Origin: Myxococcales bacterium
GTDB lineage: Bacteria > Myxococcota_A > Polyangia > Polyangiales > Ga0077539
Direction of reading: 5' to 3'
Assembly (NCBI GenBank): GCA_016793325.1
Contig: JAEUKI010000009.1
Location: 62,001 to 126,000, forward strand
DNA: 64,000 bases
In this document: positions 33,415 to 42,374 of the stretch, one piece after another
How the letters are laid out: every line of letters begins with the position of its first letter
Numbering within the stretch: the first letter of the stretch is position 1
The notes under the pieces: generated by a model
What the model was told of the DNA's origin: nothing
Seen by the model: only the letters and a program-made list of their open reading frames with translations
Databases searched by the model: none
Translations under genes and position numbers: made by a program

Positions 33415-33445
33415 AGCATTTGCGATGCACTAACACTTCGCGGCC

Positions 33446-34705
33446 ATGACCGAAGCCGCAACGACGCCCAAGGCGTCACGCCCACTGCCTGTGACCGTGC
33501 TCTCGGGGTACCTCGGCGCAGGCAAGACCACGCTGCTCAATCACGTCCTGTCCAACCGCGACGGGTGGAAGGTGGCCGTGATCGTCAACGACATGAGCGA
33601 GGTCAACATCGACGCGCAGCTCGTCAAGCAGGGCAGCGCGTCGGTCGAGCGCAAAGAAGCCAAGATGGTCGAGATGACCAACGGCTGCATCTGCTGCACG
33701 CTGCGCGAAGACCTGCTCGACGAGGTCGCGCGGCTCGCGACCGAAGGCAAGTTCGACTATTTGCTCATCGAGAGCACGGGCATCGGAGAGCCGATGCCGG
33801 TCGCGGCGACGTTCTCGTTTCGCGACGAGAACGGCCGCTCGCTCTCGGACGTCTCGCGCATCGACACGATGGTCACCGTCGTCGACGCGATGAACTTCCT
33901 CGCGGACTACTCGAGCGCCGACTACCTCGCGGACCGCGGTCAGACCGCGGGAGAAGAAGACGAGCGCGCCGTCGTCGACCTGCTCGTCGACCAGGTCGAG
34001 TTCGCCAACGTGATCGTCGTCAACAAGTGCGACCTCGTGAGCGAAGAAGAGCTCGGCCGACTCGAAGGGATCCTCCACCACTTGAATCCCGACGCCAAGA
34101 TCGTCCGATCGACCAAGGGCCGCGTCGCGCTCGACGCCATCTTGGACACCAAGGCCTTCGACGAAGAGAAGGCCGCGCAGTCCGCAGGCTGGGCCAAAGA
34201 GCTCGCCGGCGAGCACACGCCCGAGACAGAGGCCTACGGGATCAAGAGCTTCGTCTACCGCGCGCGAAGGCCCTTTCACCCCGAGCGCTTTCGCGCGTGG
34301 CTCGACAGCGAGTGGGTCGGCGTCGTGCGCTCGAAGGGCTTCTTCTGGCTCGCCTCGCGCATGAACGAGGTCGGATCGTGGTCGCAAGCAGGGCCCGCGG
34401 GCACGGTCACGGGAGCTGGATTCTGGTGGGCCGCGGCCCCCAAAGAAGCGTGGCCCGACGACGAGTCGCACCTCCGCGAGATCAACGCCCTCTGGCAAGA
34501 GCCCTTCGGCGATCGACGACAAGAGCTCGTGCTGATCGGCGTTCACATGGACGAAGCGGCCCTGCGCGTGTGCTTCGATCGCTGCTTGCTCAGCGACGAA
34601 GAGATGTCCGGCGGACCGTCCGCGTGGGAGCGCTTCGAAGACCCGTTCGACGCGTGGCACGGCGGGTCGGAAGAAGACGAGGGCGCGGACGAAGCCGCGT
34701 CTTGA
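33446..34705 (+). CDS. COG0523/CobW-family GTPase (zinc metallochaperone type), first copy
   Basis: The product is 419 residues. The P-loop is GYLGAGKTT (21-29). The family metal motif CICC (81-84) follows NG. Switch and G3/G4 regions are [12 protein letters not shown] and NKCDLV. The C-terminal CobW_C domain begins near 245 ([18 protein letters not shown]) and ends with an acidic tail. Known for COG0523: some members (ZigA, ZNG1) deliver zinc to client proteins under scarcity. Position after a zinc-type box, with a zinc-free L33 and a second CobW gene, supports that reading. Confidence 0.9.
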   Translation: MTEAATTPKASRPLPVTVLSGYLGAGKTTLLNHVLSNRDGWKVAVIVNDMSEVNIDAQLVKQGSASVERKEAKMVEMTNGCICCTLREDLLDEVARLATEGKFDYLLIESTGIGEPMPVAATFSFRDENGRSLSDVSRIDTMVTVVDAMNFLADYSSADYLADRGQTAGEEDERAVVDLLVDQVEFANVIVVNKCDLVSEEELGRLEGILHHLNPDAKIVRSTKGRVALDAILDTKAFDEEKAAQSAGWAKELAGEHTPETEAYGIKSFVYRARRPFHPERFRAWLDSEWVGVVRSKGFFWLASRMNEVGSWSQAGPAGTVTGAGFWWAAAPKEAWPDDESHLREINALWQEPFGDRRQELVLIGVHMDEAALRVCFDRCLLSDEEMSGGPSAWERFEDPFDAWHGGSEEDEGADEAAS

Positions 34706-34739
34706 TTACACACCACACAATCAAATCGAAGCCAGCACC

Positions 34740-34910
34740 ATGAGAGAGATGATCCGCCTCGTGTCCAGCGCGGGCACTGGCTACACGTACTACACGACCA
34801 AGAACAAGCGCACGACGACGAACAAGATCGAGCTCATGAAGTACGACCCGGTCGCGAAGAAGCACGTGCTCTTCAGCGAAGCCAAGATGCCCAACCCCAA
34901 GAAGAAGTGA
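34740..34910 (+). CDS. rpmG: 50S ribosomal protein bL33, cysteine-free (C-) form
   Basis: The product is 56 residues. It matches bL33 along its length: [36 protein letters not shown] and a basic PKKK tail. All four zinc-ligand Cys of C+ L33 are absent. It is encoded between the two CobW genes, with only six bases to the second. This is the classical placement of zinc-free ribosomal paralogues in zinc-limitation operons, where replacement of the zinc form frees metal. Whether a C+ copy exists elsewhere in the genome cannot be seen here. Confidence 0.95.
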   Translation: MREMIRLVSSAGTGYTYYTTKNKRTTTNKIELMKYDPVAKKHVLFSEAKMPNPKKK

Positions 34911-34916
34911 GCGGCC

Positions 34917-36281
34917 ATGACGCGCGGCGCGAGCGCTGACAAGCGCATTCCAGTCACGGTGCTCACCGGCTTTCTCGGCGCGGGAAAGACCACCCTGCTC
35001 AACCGCATCCTCACGGAGCAGCACGGCCTTCGCATCGCCGTGATCGAGAACGAGTTCGGAGAGATCGGCATCGATCAGGCCCTGGTCATCGACGCAGACG
35101 AAGAGGTCTTCGAGATGAACAACGGCTGCATCTGCTGCACCGTGCGGGGCGACTTGATCCGCATCTTGGGCGCGCTCGCGCGGCGACGAGACAAGTTCGA
35201 TCAAGTGATCGTCGAGACGACGGGGCTCGCGGACCCTGGGCCCGTGGCGCAGACGTTCTTCGTCGACGAAGACGTGAAGGACAAGTATCGGCTCGACGGG
35301 ATCGTGACGCTCGTCGACGCGCGGCACACGCCGACGCGGCTCGATGACAGCGACGAGGCGCGGCAGCAGATCGCCTTCGCGGACGTCCTCGTGCTCAACA
35401 AGCTCGACCTCGTGAGCGACGCCGAAGCCGACGCCCTCGAGCGACGCGTCCGCGGGATGAACGCCATCGCGCGGCTCGTTCGCGCCACAAACGCGAAGGT
35501 CCCGCTCGACCAGGTCCTCGAGATCGGCGGCTTCGATCTCTCTCGGGCGCTCGAGCGAAAGCCCGCGTTCTTGGAGCCCGAGTATCCCTTCGAGTGGGGC
35601 GGCGTGTTTTCGCTCGACGCGGGAGAGCACACGCTCTCGCTCTCGAGCGGGCCCGATCCGACAGCGTCCGTGCTCGTGCGCCGCGAGCCCCACGAAGCGA
35701 GCGACGCGAGCCTGCGCGCCGCGGCCGAAGAGCACTTTCGCGCGTTCGTTCGCGACGCCGAAGTGCTCGCCCCGGGTCGAACGATCGCGCCCGAAGGCCC
35801 GTCGGTCGCGCTCGACCTGCGCTCCGAAGGCCGCCACCGATGGACGCTCTCGGTCCCCGAGCGCGGCCTCTACACGGTCTTCTTCGAGCACACGCCCGAG
35901 GAGTTCGCCCTCGCGGTCACCGATGCGCGCGACACGGTCCTCGAGCCCGTCGCGACGCACGCCTTCGCCGCCACGCACGAGCACAGCGATCGCGTCTCGT
36001 CCGTGGGCCTGCGCAGCGAGAGGCCCGTCGACGAGCGCAAGCTCGACGCGTGGATCGGCAAGCTCCTTCGCGAAAAGGGCGTCGACCTCTTTCGCACCAA
36101 GGGCATCCTCGCGCTCGACGGGCGCGACGAGCGCTACGTGATCCAGGGCGTTCACATGCTGGTCGACGGCCGAAGCGACCGCCCGTGGGGCGACGAGCCT
36201 CGCGTGTCCGAGCTCGTGTTCATCGGGCGAGACCTCGATCGCTCGGCGCTCGAAGCGGGGTGGCGCTCGTGTCTAGCGTAG
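34917..36281 (+). CDS. COG0523/CobW-family GTPase, second copy with beta-rich insert
   Basis: The product is 454 residues. The P-loop is GFLGAGKTT (18-26), the metal motif CICC (71-74), then [15 protein letters not shown] and NKLDLV. It differs from the first copy in a long segment between the GTPase and the CobW_C end (about 240-350), rich in beta strands ([14 protein letters not shown], [18 protein letters not shown]). The CobW_C end [18 protein letters not shown] and FIGRDLDR is present. Two non-identical COG0523 proteins in one operon suggest different clients. The last codons overlap the WD40 start. Confidence 0.9.
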   Translation: MTRGASADKRIPVTVLTGFLGAGKTTLLNRILTEQHGLRIAVIENEFGEIGIDQALVIDADEEVFEMNNGCICCTVRGDLIRILGALARRRDKFDQVIVETTGLADPGPVAQTFFVDEDVKDKYRLDGIVTLVDARHTPTRLDDSDEARQQIAFADVLVLNKLDLVSDAEADALERRVRGMNAIARLVRATNAKVPLDQVLEIGGFDLSRALERKPAFLEPEYPFEWGGVFSLDAGEHTLSLSSGPDPTASVLVRREPHEASDASLRAAAEEHFRAFVRDAEVLAPGRTIAPEGPSVALDLRSEGRHRWTLSVPERGLYTVFFEHTPEEFALAVTDARDTVLEPVATHAFAATHEHSDRVSSVGLRSERPVDERKLDAWIGKLLREKGVDLFRTKGILALDGRDERYVIQGVHMLVDGRSDRPWGDEPRVSELVFIGRDLDRSALEAGWRSCLA

Positions 36282-37300
36282 AGCCCCGCGCGAGCCAGTT
36301 CGAGCGCCCAGCGCGATGGAAGTTCGACGCCGGTGACTACGTCGCCGCGATGTCCGTAGACCCCCGCGACGAGCTCGTCGCGATCGCCACGAGCGCGGGC
36401 GCGGTCCACGTCGTTCGCCTCGCCGACGGAGCGCGGCTCTGGACGCGAGAGCTCTTCTCGCTCGGCGCGCACGGCGTCGACTGGAGCCCCGACGGAGCGA
36501 CGCTCCTCGCGTGCGGCCAAGACCGCTTCGCCGCGGTGCTCTCGCGCGATTCTGGCGACCATGTATTCAAGTTGGACGGCGGCGGCCCTTGGGTCGAGCA
36601 CGCCAAGCACGCGCCCCACGGGCGCACGATCGCGATCGCCGCGGGAAAGATCGTGCGGTTCTTTCACCGCGACGGCGCGCCGCTGCTCGAGACGCCCCGG
36701 CAAGCGAGCACGATCACCGCGATCGAGTGGAGGCCCGACGGCAACGAGCTCGCGACCGCGTGCTACGGCGGCGTTCACTTCTGGACGCCCTCGCGGGGGA
36801 TCAGCGCCCGGCAATTTCTTTGGAAGGGCTCGCTGCTCAGCCTCGCGTGGAGCCCCGACACCAAGGTCATCGCCGCCGCGAGCCAAGACTGCTCGGTGCA
36901 CTTCTGGCGCACCGTCAACGGGCGCGACTCGCAGATGACGGGCTACCCGTTCAAGCCCCTCGCGCTCGCGTGGGACGCAAAGAGCTCGATGCTCGCCACG
37001 AGCGGCGACAAGACCGCGCTCGTCTGGGACTTCGCGGGAAAGGGCCCCGAAGGCACAGCGCCCATCGAACTCGAAGCCCACCGCGCGCTCATCACCAAAG
37101 TGGCGTTTCACAAGTCGCGCTCGATCCTCGCGACCGTGAGCGAAGACGCCTCGCTCCTGCTCTGGGAGCCGCGCCGCACCCAGCGCCCGGTCGCGTTCGG
37201 CTTCGTCGATGGAGTGGCCTCCGCCCTCGCCTGGACGCGCTCGACCGGCGTCCTCGTCGGCGACGACAGCGGCGCGGTCGCGTGCTTCGACGCCCAGTAG
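36269..37300 (+). CDS. WD40-repeat protein coupled to CobW
   Basis: The product is 343 residues from GTG 36269, overlapping the CobW end by 13 bases; GTG 36260 is possible. Seven WD40-like blades can be read ([80 protein letters not shown] and others), making one propeller. There is no signal peptide, so it is cytosolic. From memory, cobW-WD40 pairs occur in zinc-regulated loci of alphaproteobacteria. A role as scaffold or client adaptor for the GTPase is inference. Confidence 0.85.
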   Translation: MSSVEPRASQFERPARWKFDAGDYVAAMSVDPRDELVAIATSAGAVHVVRLADGARLWTRELFSLGAHGVDWSPDGATLLACGQDRFAAVLSRDSGDHVFKLDGGGPWVEHAKHAPHGRTIAIAAGKIVRFFHRDGAPLLETPRQASTITAIEWRPDGNELATACYGGVHFWTPSRGISARQFLWKGSLLSLAWSPDTKVIAAASQDCSVHFWRTVNGRDSQMTGYPFKPLALAWDAKSSMLATSGDKTALVWDFAGKGPEGTAPIELEAHRALITKVAFHKSRSILATVSEDASLLLWEPRRTQRPVAFGFVDGVASALAWTRSTGVLVGDDSGAVACFDAQ

Positions 37301-37333
37301 TCAGCAGCCATCGGGGGACGAAGCGCATCAATC

Positions 37334-37346
37334 GCAATAGAATTGC
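37334..37346. promoter_or_regulatory. Zinc-type box GCAA-N5-TTGC before DUF1826-2
   Basis: The core dyad is exact (GCAAT-AGA-ATTGC). The outer arms match the TTTGCAA/TTGCAAA form at 10 of 14 positions. It is 33 bp before the DUF1826 ATG and 34 bp after the WD40 stop, so the gene may have its own regulated promoter. Confidence 0.5.
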
Positions 37347-37378
37347 ATTTACATATCAACCGCGATAACCACGGACGC

Positions 37379-38116
37379 ATGCGTCAGCGCAGAGTCACCG
37401 ATCGACAGTTCGCGCCGGGGTTGGCCGCTCCCGCGCCGCCACGCTCCAGCGCGACGCCGCGCTGCCCGGTGGGCGAAAAGCTCTTCGCGATTCGCAACGA
37501 CAAGATCAACGTCGTGCACCTCGAGCGCCCGCTCGACGCAGCGCTGTCCTCCGAGCTCGACCGCGCGACGCGCGAGGGCCCGTTTCGCAACGAGCACTTC
37601 TTCGACAGCGCCCCCGCGGGTCACGCGAAGCTCGACGCGTTCGTCGAAGCGTCTCTCGCTGCGTGCGCGCCCGACGCGCGATCGTTCGTCGCCGAAGACA
37701 CGCTTCGCTGGGCGCGCGCGTTCGCGACGCTCCTCGAGCAGCGACACGTGAAGGTCACGCTCGCGTCGGTGTGGAGCGACTCTTGCCGAAAGTTTCACGC
37801 GGACTTCGTCGCGCTCCGCATGCTGTGCACCTACGTCGGCGACGGAACCGACTACGTCTCCGACGAGCACGTCGACCGCGAGATCGACGCGGACCCCGAG
37901 GACATCGAGGCCTGCAACCGCGAGCTCGTTCGTGATCCCGGCGCGGTCCATCGCTGCGCGACCGGAGACATCCTCGTGCTCAAGGGCGAGACCTTCGCCG
38001 GCAACCGAGGGTACGGCGCGATCCATCGCTCGCCGCCGATCGAGCACAAGCGGGCCCGAAGGCTCGTGCTCACGATCGACGAGCTCAACCCGATGCTCGG
38101 AGAGCACGTTCACTGA
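37379..38116 (+). CDS. DUF1826 family protein (second copy)
   Basis: The product is 245 residues. ATG 37379 is chosen because the earlier in-frame ATG at 37343 would lie inside the operator. The DUF1826 signature is SCRKFHADFVALRMLCTYVG (about 138-157), GDILVLKGETF and GYGAIHRSPPIEH. The FHxD ... H arrangement resembles cupin-like or oxygenase-like metal sites. It shares the signature with the copy at 10724-11494 but little elsewhere. The last codons and stop lie within the 50-bp direct repeat at 38103-38152. Confidence 0.8.
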   Translation: MRQRRVTDRQFAPGLAAPAPPRSSATPRCPVGEKLFAIRNDKINVVHLERPLDAALSSELDRATREGPFRNEHFFDSAPAGHAKLDAFVEASLAACAPDARSFVAEDTLRWARAFATLLEQRHVKVTLASVWSDSCRKFHADFVALRMLCTYVGDGTDYVSDEHVDREIDADPEDIEACNRELVRDPGAVHRCATGDILVLKGETFAGNRGYGAIHRSPPIEHKRARRLVLTIDELNPMLGEHVH

Positions 38117-38152
38117 CCGAGGGTCAGCGCTCGATTTGCAGCTCGCTCCACG
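38103..38152. repeat. 50-bp direct repeat, left copy
   Basis: It is identical base for base to 39188-39237. It begins in the last codons of DUF1826-2, includes the hairpin CTGACC-GAG-GGTCAG (38113-38127) and ends in sequence equal to the last codons of the YkgJ-like gene. Flanking bases differ at both ends, so the repeat is exactly 50 bp. Confidence 0.95.
38113..38127. terminator. Palindrome CTGACC-GAG-GGTCAG at the DUF1826 stop
   Basis: The left arm contains the DUF1826 stop TGA (38114-38116). Before the insert arose, the right arm would have held the stop of the convergent YkgJ-like gene, as it still does in the second copy (39198-39212). Confidence 0.4.
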
Positions 38153-39187
38153 TACGACACGCGTCAGCCCGAGCTGATTGCACCGCGTGCGTCAACGAAC
38201 GGACGACGAACCGTCGTGACTGACGGAGTTCGAGTCGAAGTGGTTCGAGTTCGTCCAAGCAGCGCAGATCGGCGCGAGCTCGATGCCCGAGGACGACGTC
38301 ATCGTGCTCGACGCGGCCAGAAACAACCGACGCCAAGCGACGCGAAACGCCGCAACCTTCACCACGTTTGGACGCGTCGTTGGGAAGCAGGCTGCCCATC
38401 GAGCCCGAGTCCTGGCTGCTCACCGCCCGACGATTGCGGTGGTTGCTGCTCTGGGACCGCGATTGGAAAGGTTGCGAGCAAGCTCTCACTGAGATCGACC
38501 CACATCTTCGCGAGGGCGTCTTCGGTCGCGCGCCCCGCACCGCCGACCTCGTTCCACACCACCGTCGAGAGCACTTCGCCGCGCGCGCTTGCGACGACGT
38601 CACCGTCAGGATTCCTTACGCGAGCCATGTAGCGGACGCGAGCGCGAGCGGCGACGACGAAGGTCGTAAACGACCGCATCACGGCGATCGTCGACGGTAC
38701 GAAGTCGAGCTCACACGAGTAGATCGACAAGACATACCGAGGTGCGCCGCGAGTCGCGAAGGACGTTGCCGGGCCAGCCCAGAATCCTGCAGCAATCGAG
38801 TCACGAAACGAACTCACCGGGACTTCGGTGATTCCGTTGTTTTCGGGCACTCGAAACTCGTCAGCGACCAACCTCGACACGTCGAGGCTGAGCATCACGC
38901 GCCGCCGTGGGATCGTCACCATCGGCTGAGGATTGAGCCGCCCGACGGCTTGCATCTCGGGCGTTACGCATTGCGAGAGCAAGCCAACCCACACGACCAG
39001 CGCGAGCGCGCGACATCGTCTTCCCAGCCCAACTGTCATGTCAGTTCCATAGTTACACCGCGCGGCAGTACCGCGTCTACGCTGAGACGACGCGTGATCG
39101 GAGTCGGTTCAGCTGAGTCAACGAACCACACTGCCCGAACAGCGATAACGCTCGCCTTGGTGGAGGCGGACAGAGCGATCGGTCCAA
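38153..39187. mobile_element. One-gene insert bracketed by 50-bp direct repeats
   Basis: The 1035 bp between the repeats is visibly less G+C-rich than its surroundings and separates two genes whose 3' ends fit together if one repeat copy is removed. It holds a single lipoprotein-like gene (38359-39039) and about 200 bp of non-coding sequence on each side. There is no recombinase. Both ends share the 10-mer GTCAACGAAC (about 38190 and 39115). It could be a relic of an integrative element or cassette whose attachment site was the shared terminator. Confidence 0.55.
38359..39039 (-). CDS. Putative lipoprotein carried on the insert
   Basis: The product is 226 residues. The N-terminus (ALALVVWVGLLSQC) is a lipoprotein signal with Cys24. 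The body has alternating strands and helices (RRRVMLSLDVSRLVADEF, PRYVLSIYSCELDFVP, ARVRYMARVRNPDGDVV) and the ALAKMWVDLSESLLATF helix. This is the size and secondary-structure order of small outer-membrane assembly or secretin-pilot-like lipoproteins. No family is named with confidence. Base composition is poorer in G+C than neighbours, consistent with acquisition. The Gln/Pro/Ser-rich tail is low complexity. Confidence 0.65.
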   Translation of the reverse strand: MTVGLGRRCRALALVVWVGLLSQCVTPEMQAVGRLNPQPMVTIPRRRVMLSLDVSRLVADEFRVPENNGITEVPVSSFRDSIAAGFWAGPATSFATRGAPRYVLSIYSCELDFVPSTIAVMRSFTTFVVAARARVRYMARVRNPDGDVVASARGEVLSTVVWNEVGGAGRATEDALAKMWVDLSESLLATFPIAVPEQQPPQSSGGEQPGLGLDGQPASQRRVQTW

Positions 39188-39237
39188 AGCACGTTCACTG
39201 ACCGAGGGTCAGCGCTCGATTTGCAGCTCGCTCCACG
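39188..39237. repeat. 50-bp direct repeat, right copy
   Basis: It is identical to 38103-38152. It covers the stop and last eight codons of the YkgJ-like gene (stop at 39209-39211) and 20 bp beyond. Confidence 0.95.
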
Positions 39238-39655
39238 ATCCGTCGTAGCGAGAGAGCGCGAGCACGCGCGGCGCGATGGCCTCGACCACGGCCTCGATCG
39301 CGCGCCTCGCCTCGGGCAGCGCCGCCGCGCCCGCCCACAGCTCGCACGCCACGGTCACGACCTCCCCCGTCGCGCGCAGCGCACACTGGTCGAAGAGCAC
39401 GCCGAGCGCGTCGGGCCTGCTCTCTTCGCCGTCGCCCACCGCGCCGCGCAGCCACAGACAGTGAAAATCGCGGCACGGCTCGGGGCGCTCGTCGTAGATC
39501 CCGCAGCCCGAGCGCCGCACGTGATCGCACGCGCGCCGCGCGGGCTTCGCCAACACGGGGATCGCCATCACCGTGCAACACGCCGCGCACTCGCCGCACG
39601 TACGGCCCTCCAGCGCGCCTGGCACACGCAGTCTACTTTCGTGAACAAACGTCAT
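39209..39655 (-). CDS. YkgJ-like Cys-cluster protein
   Basis: The product is 148 residues from ATG 39655 (another ATG three codons earlier). The CxxCxxCC-type cluster is TCGECAACC near residue 20, followed by CDHVRRSGCGIYDERPEPC and RDFHCLW. This is the arrangement of the YkgJ/PF03692 putative zinc- or iron-chelating family. Function is not established; members are thought to bind a metal or Fe-S cluster. The 3' end is inside the right direct repeat. It would originally have faced DUF1826-2. Confidence 0.8.
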   Translation of the reverse strand: MTFVHESRLRVPGALEGRTCGECAACCTVMAIPVLAKPARRACDHVRRSGCGIYDERPEPCRDFHCLWLRGAVGDGEESRPDALGVLFDQCALRATGEVVTVACELWAGAAALPEARRAIEAVVEAIAPRVLALSRYDGSWSELQIER

Positions 39656-39736
39656 GGGGTGCACCTTCCCCTACGATGCGCCATTGCGTGCCATCGATGC
39701 GGCGTGCGTAGCATTGCTGCTGCAGCGAGGTGTGGC

Positions 39737-40972
39737 ATGAGTCGGTTTTCGAGCATGGGATTTTGGTGCTTGGTGGCAGGACTTTCGTCCGGTTGCGGAG
39801 CGACGTCGTCACCCGCGGACGTCTCGACGCAGGATCGCGCGGTGGACGACCGTCCGCCGATCGATGATCGCACCAACGACACGGCGGTCGTCGACGTCGC
39901 GGACCCTCCGCTCGACGCGACGAGCGACACCGGAGTGGCCACTGACACGGGCGTCGCGAGGGACTCGGGCGTACCCGAAGCGTCCGTCGCGCACCTCGCG
40001 CGCGTGACGTGCGCGACGCCACCGCCGATGGGCGCCGTGCGCCCTCCCCCGTTGCCGACGTACATGGGCGGCGCGAGCTGCCCGATGCTCGCGCCCGGGA
40101 TGAACACGATCGCGTCCGGAGGCGGGATGCGGCGGTTCATCCTGGTGGTTCCCACGGGATACGACCCGATGCGACCGGCGCCGCTGGTGTTCATCTGGCA
40201 CTGGCTCGGAGGGTCGGCGAGCTCGGTCGTCAACAACGCGATGGTGCAGCCGATCGCCGACGCGCTCGGCGTGATCGTGGCGATCCCCGAGAAGAAGGCG
40301 GACCTCGCGATTCGCATTCCGATCGTCAACCGCGACTTCGACCCCGCGTGGCCGTACTTGAATACACACACACCGGCGCGGGTCGAAGAAGAAGCGCGGT
40401 TCTTCGACGACATGATCGCGTGCGTGAATCGCCAATACCCCGTCAACGCTGATTGCATCTCGTCCGCGGGCGTGTCGGCGGGCGCCCTGTGGACCTCGCA
40501 GCTCGTGCAGATCCGAAGCGAGCGCCTCGCGTCGGTGATCATTTTGTCCGGCGGAATCGGGCCCGCGACGAGCACGGGCTTCATCGACGCGCGCGGGTGG
40601 ACGGCGCCGCCGCGCGCGGTTCCGACGCTGCTCGCGTGGGGCGGGCCGATCGATCAGTGTGGGCTGAATTTCAACACCGCGTCGCGGAGCCTCGGCGCGC
40701 GGCTGCGCACGGCCGGGGCGTTCGTCGAAGAGTGCGTGCACAACTGCGGACACACGGTTCCGCCGGTGGACGACCCCGTCGCGGGCCTCCGCGTGCTGCT
40801 GCGATTCGCCGTCGATCACCCGTACTGGCTCTCGCGCGGCGAGTCGCCGTACTTGCACGACGGACTCCCGATGGGCACGCCCACCTGGTGCGGGATCGGC
40901 GTCGGAAGCGCCGTCGCTCGCACGGGAATGTGCCCGAGCGCGTTCATGAGCTGCCCCGTCCCCGCGCTGTAG
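39737..40972 (+). CDS. Lipoprotein PHB-depolymerase/feruloyl-esterase-like hydrolase
   Basis: The product is 411 residues. The lipobox is LSSGC (about Cys20), followed by an Asp/Thr/Val linker with DTGVATDTGVARDSGV repeats. The catalytic domain (about 85-390) has the LpqC/esterase pattern: RFILVVPTGYDPMRPAPLVF, the oxyanion region WHWLGGSASS, the nucleophile elbow GVSAG (about Ser250) and a late His in HNCGHTVPP. There is a Cys pair in CVNRQYPVNADC. It probably cleaves ester bonds in extracellular polymers. It stands alone. Confidence 0.8.
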   Translation: MSRFSSMGFWCLVAGLSSGCGATSSPADVSTQDRAVDDRPPIDDRTNDTAVVDVADPPLDATSDTGVATDTGVARDSGVPEASVAHLARVTCATPPPMGAVRPPPLPTYMGGASCPMLAPGMNTIASGGGMRRFILVVPTGYDPMRPAPLVFIWHWLGGSASSVVNNAMVQPIADALGVIVAIPEKKADLAIRIPIVNRDFDPAWPYLNTHTPARVEEEARFFDDMIACVNRQYPVNADCISSAGVSAGALWTSQLVQIRSERLASVIILSGGIGPATSTGFIDARGWTAPPRAVPTLLAWGGPIDQCGLNFNTASRSLGARLRTAGAFVEECVHNCGHTVPPVDDPVAGLRVLLRFAVDHPYWLSRGESPYLHDGLPMGTPTWCGIGVGSAVARTGMCPSAFMSCPVPAL

Positions 40973-40980
40973 TTCGCGAC

Positions 40981-41427
40981 TCAATCCGTCGTGTCGTCGG
41001 GATCTTCGGGCGGGTCGTCGAGGTGCGCGAGCGCTGCACGAAACGCGTCGAAGCACTCGCGCAGCGCCGCGCGCGGCTCTTCTCCGTCCGACGGGTACGC
41101 CAGCGCAAGTTCGGGGTCTGCGGCCATCGCGACGTCGATCAAGAACAACCAGACGTCCTCGACGTTGTCTGGCACGATCTCTCGCGCCCCCGTCGCGTAC
41201 TCGTGCACCGCGACGAGGTCGTACGAAGCACCGCGCTCGATCGCAGGCGAACCATCGAACTGCCTGACGAACAACGCGACGTGCTCGAATCGATGAAAGC
41301 TCGGAACGACGCGCTTGCCCTTGTGCTCGGTCGCGTACACCCCCGACTCGGAGTGCTCGGCGAGGAGGCCCCAACAGTCGTCGTCGAGTATGTAGTACAT
41401 CGCGTACCAGCGGTCCTTCGGGTCCAT
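40981..41427 (-). CDS. Unknown acidic cytosolic protein
   Basis: The product is 148 residues, strongly acidic at the C-terminus (DDPPEDPDDTTD). It contains YAMYYILDDDCWGLLAEH near the N-terminus and FHRFEHVALFVRQFDGSPA in the middle. No domain is recognised. There is no signal peptide or membrane segment. It could be an immunity- or SMI1-like small protein, but nothing specific supports that. It ends nine bases from the convergent esterase stop. Confidence 0.5.
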   Translation of the reverse strand: MDPKDRWYAMYYILDDDCWGLLAEHSESGVYATEHKGKRVVPSFHRFEHVALFVRQFDGSPAIERGASYDLVAVHEYATGAREIVPDNVEDVWLFLIDVAMAADPELALAYPSDGEEPRAALRECFDAFRAALAHLDDPPEDPDDTTD

Positions 41428-41508
41428 CCGCGCGGACGATACGCCCGATCTTCGTGGCTCGTCGGCCCGCAGTCAGAGCGACGAATCGCGGTACGCTCTC
41501 GAGCACCG

Positions 41509-42363
41509 ATGTTCGACTCGATCGTTCGCGCTGTGTTCGGCTCGCGCGGAGCCGTGCTCCTCTACACCCCCTCGCTCGTCGTGCAGCCCGGCGCGACGAT
41601 CCCGGTGCACGTCCGCTTCGAGGCGCTCGAGGTCGCGCGCGAAGTCGCGTTTCTGCGGCTCCATTTGCACATGACCGTACACCAGTGGACGCAGGGGCCC
41701 GCGGGGCCGACGATCCAGCCGCAGACGCGCGACGTGCTCCCGCCCATCGTGCTCACCGAGAAGTTCGTCGTCGCTGCCGGTGCAGTGCAGGACTTCACGA
41801 CGACGATCACGATCCCGCACGGGGTGTATCCGTCCGTGCCAGGGCAGATCGACTACGCGCTGTGGGCCGTGGCGCCCGTCGCGGGACAGACGATCGACTC
41901 TGCGCAGCACTTGCCGCTCACGATCGTTGGTTCGTCGGCGAGCGTTCCGTTTGCGCCCGTGCAAGGAGCGATGCCGCCAGCGCCCCCCGCGCCGATCGGC
42001 CCGATGGGCGCACCGTTTCCGCCGCCGATGCAGAGCGCGTACGGGCCCGTCGCGATGGGCGCGCCCCTTCCGCCGATTCCGTTCGCGCAGCCGTCGTCAC
42101 CGTCGCCCGCGCCGCCGGCAGCGCCTGCTGCGCCGCCAGCTCCTGCGGCAGCGGCGCCCTTCGCGCCCGGCGACGACGTCGAGGCCCGCGCGCCCGATCA
42201 ATCGTGGCAACCCGCGATGATCGTCGAATCCCGCGGCCCCGTCCTGCTCGTCCAGTGGAACGACGGGCGACCCGCGACGTGGGTCCGCGCCGATCAGGTT
42301 CGCCACAAGCCCGCGCCGGTCGCCGAAGAGCCGAAGGGCGAGCGCGAAAACGAGCCCAAGTAA
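41509..42363 (+). CDS. Arrestin-like (Spo0M-type) protein with Pro-rich linker and Tudor-like domain
   Basis: The product is 284 residues. Residues 1-130 resemble the first arrestin-like beta-sandwich of Spo0M/SpoVM-control proteins (VVQPGATIPVHVRFEALE, then HGVYPSVPGQIDYALWAVA). A Pro/Ala-rich linker follows (about 150-215). Residues about 215-265 form a Tudor/Agenet- or SH3-like module (DDVEARAPDQSWQPAMIVES, VQWNDGRPATWVRADQVR). The tail is charged. Arrestin-like bacterial proteins act as scaffolds; the exact role is unknown. Confidence 0.65.
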   Translation: MFDSIVRAVFGSRGAVLLYTPSLVVQPGATIPVHVRFEALEVAREVAFLRLHLHMTVHQWTQGPAGPTIQPQTRDVLPPIVLTEKFVVAAGAVQDFTTTITIPHGVYPSVPGQIDYALWAVAPVAGQTIDSAQHLPLTIVGSSASVPFAPVQGAMPPAPPAPIGPMGAPFPPPMQSAYGPVAMGAPLPPIPFAQPSSPSPAPPAAPAAPPAPAAAAPFAPGDDVEARAPDQSWQPAMIVESRGPVLLVQWNDGRPATWVRADQVRHKPAPVAEEPKGERENEPK

Positions 42364-42374
42364 TCAAGACAGCG

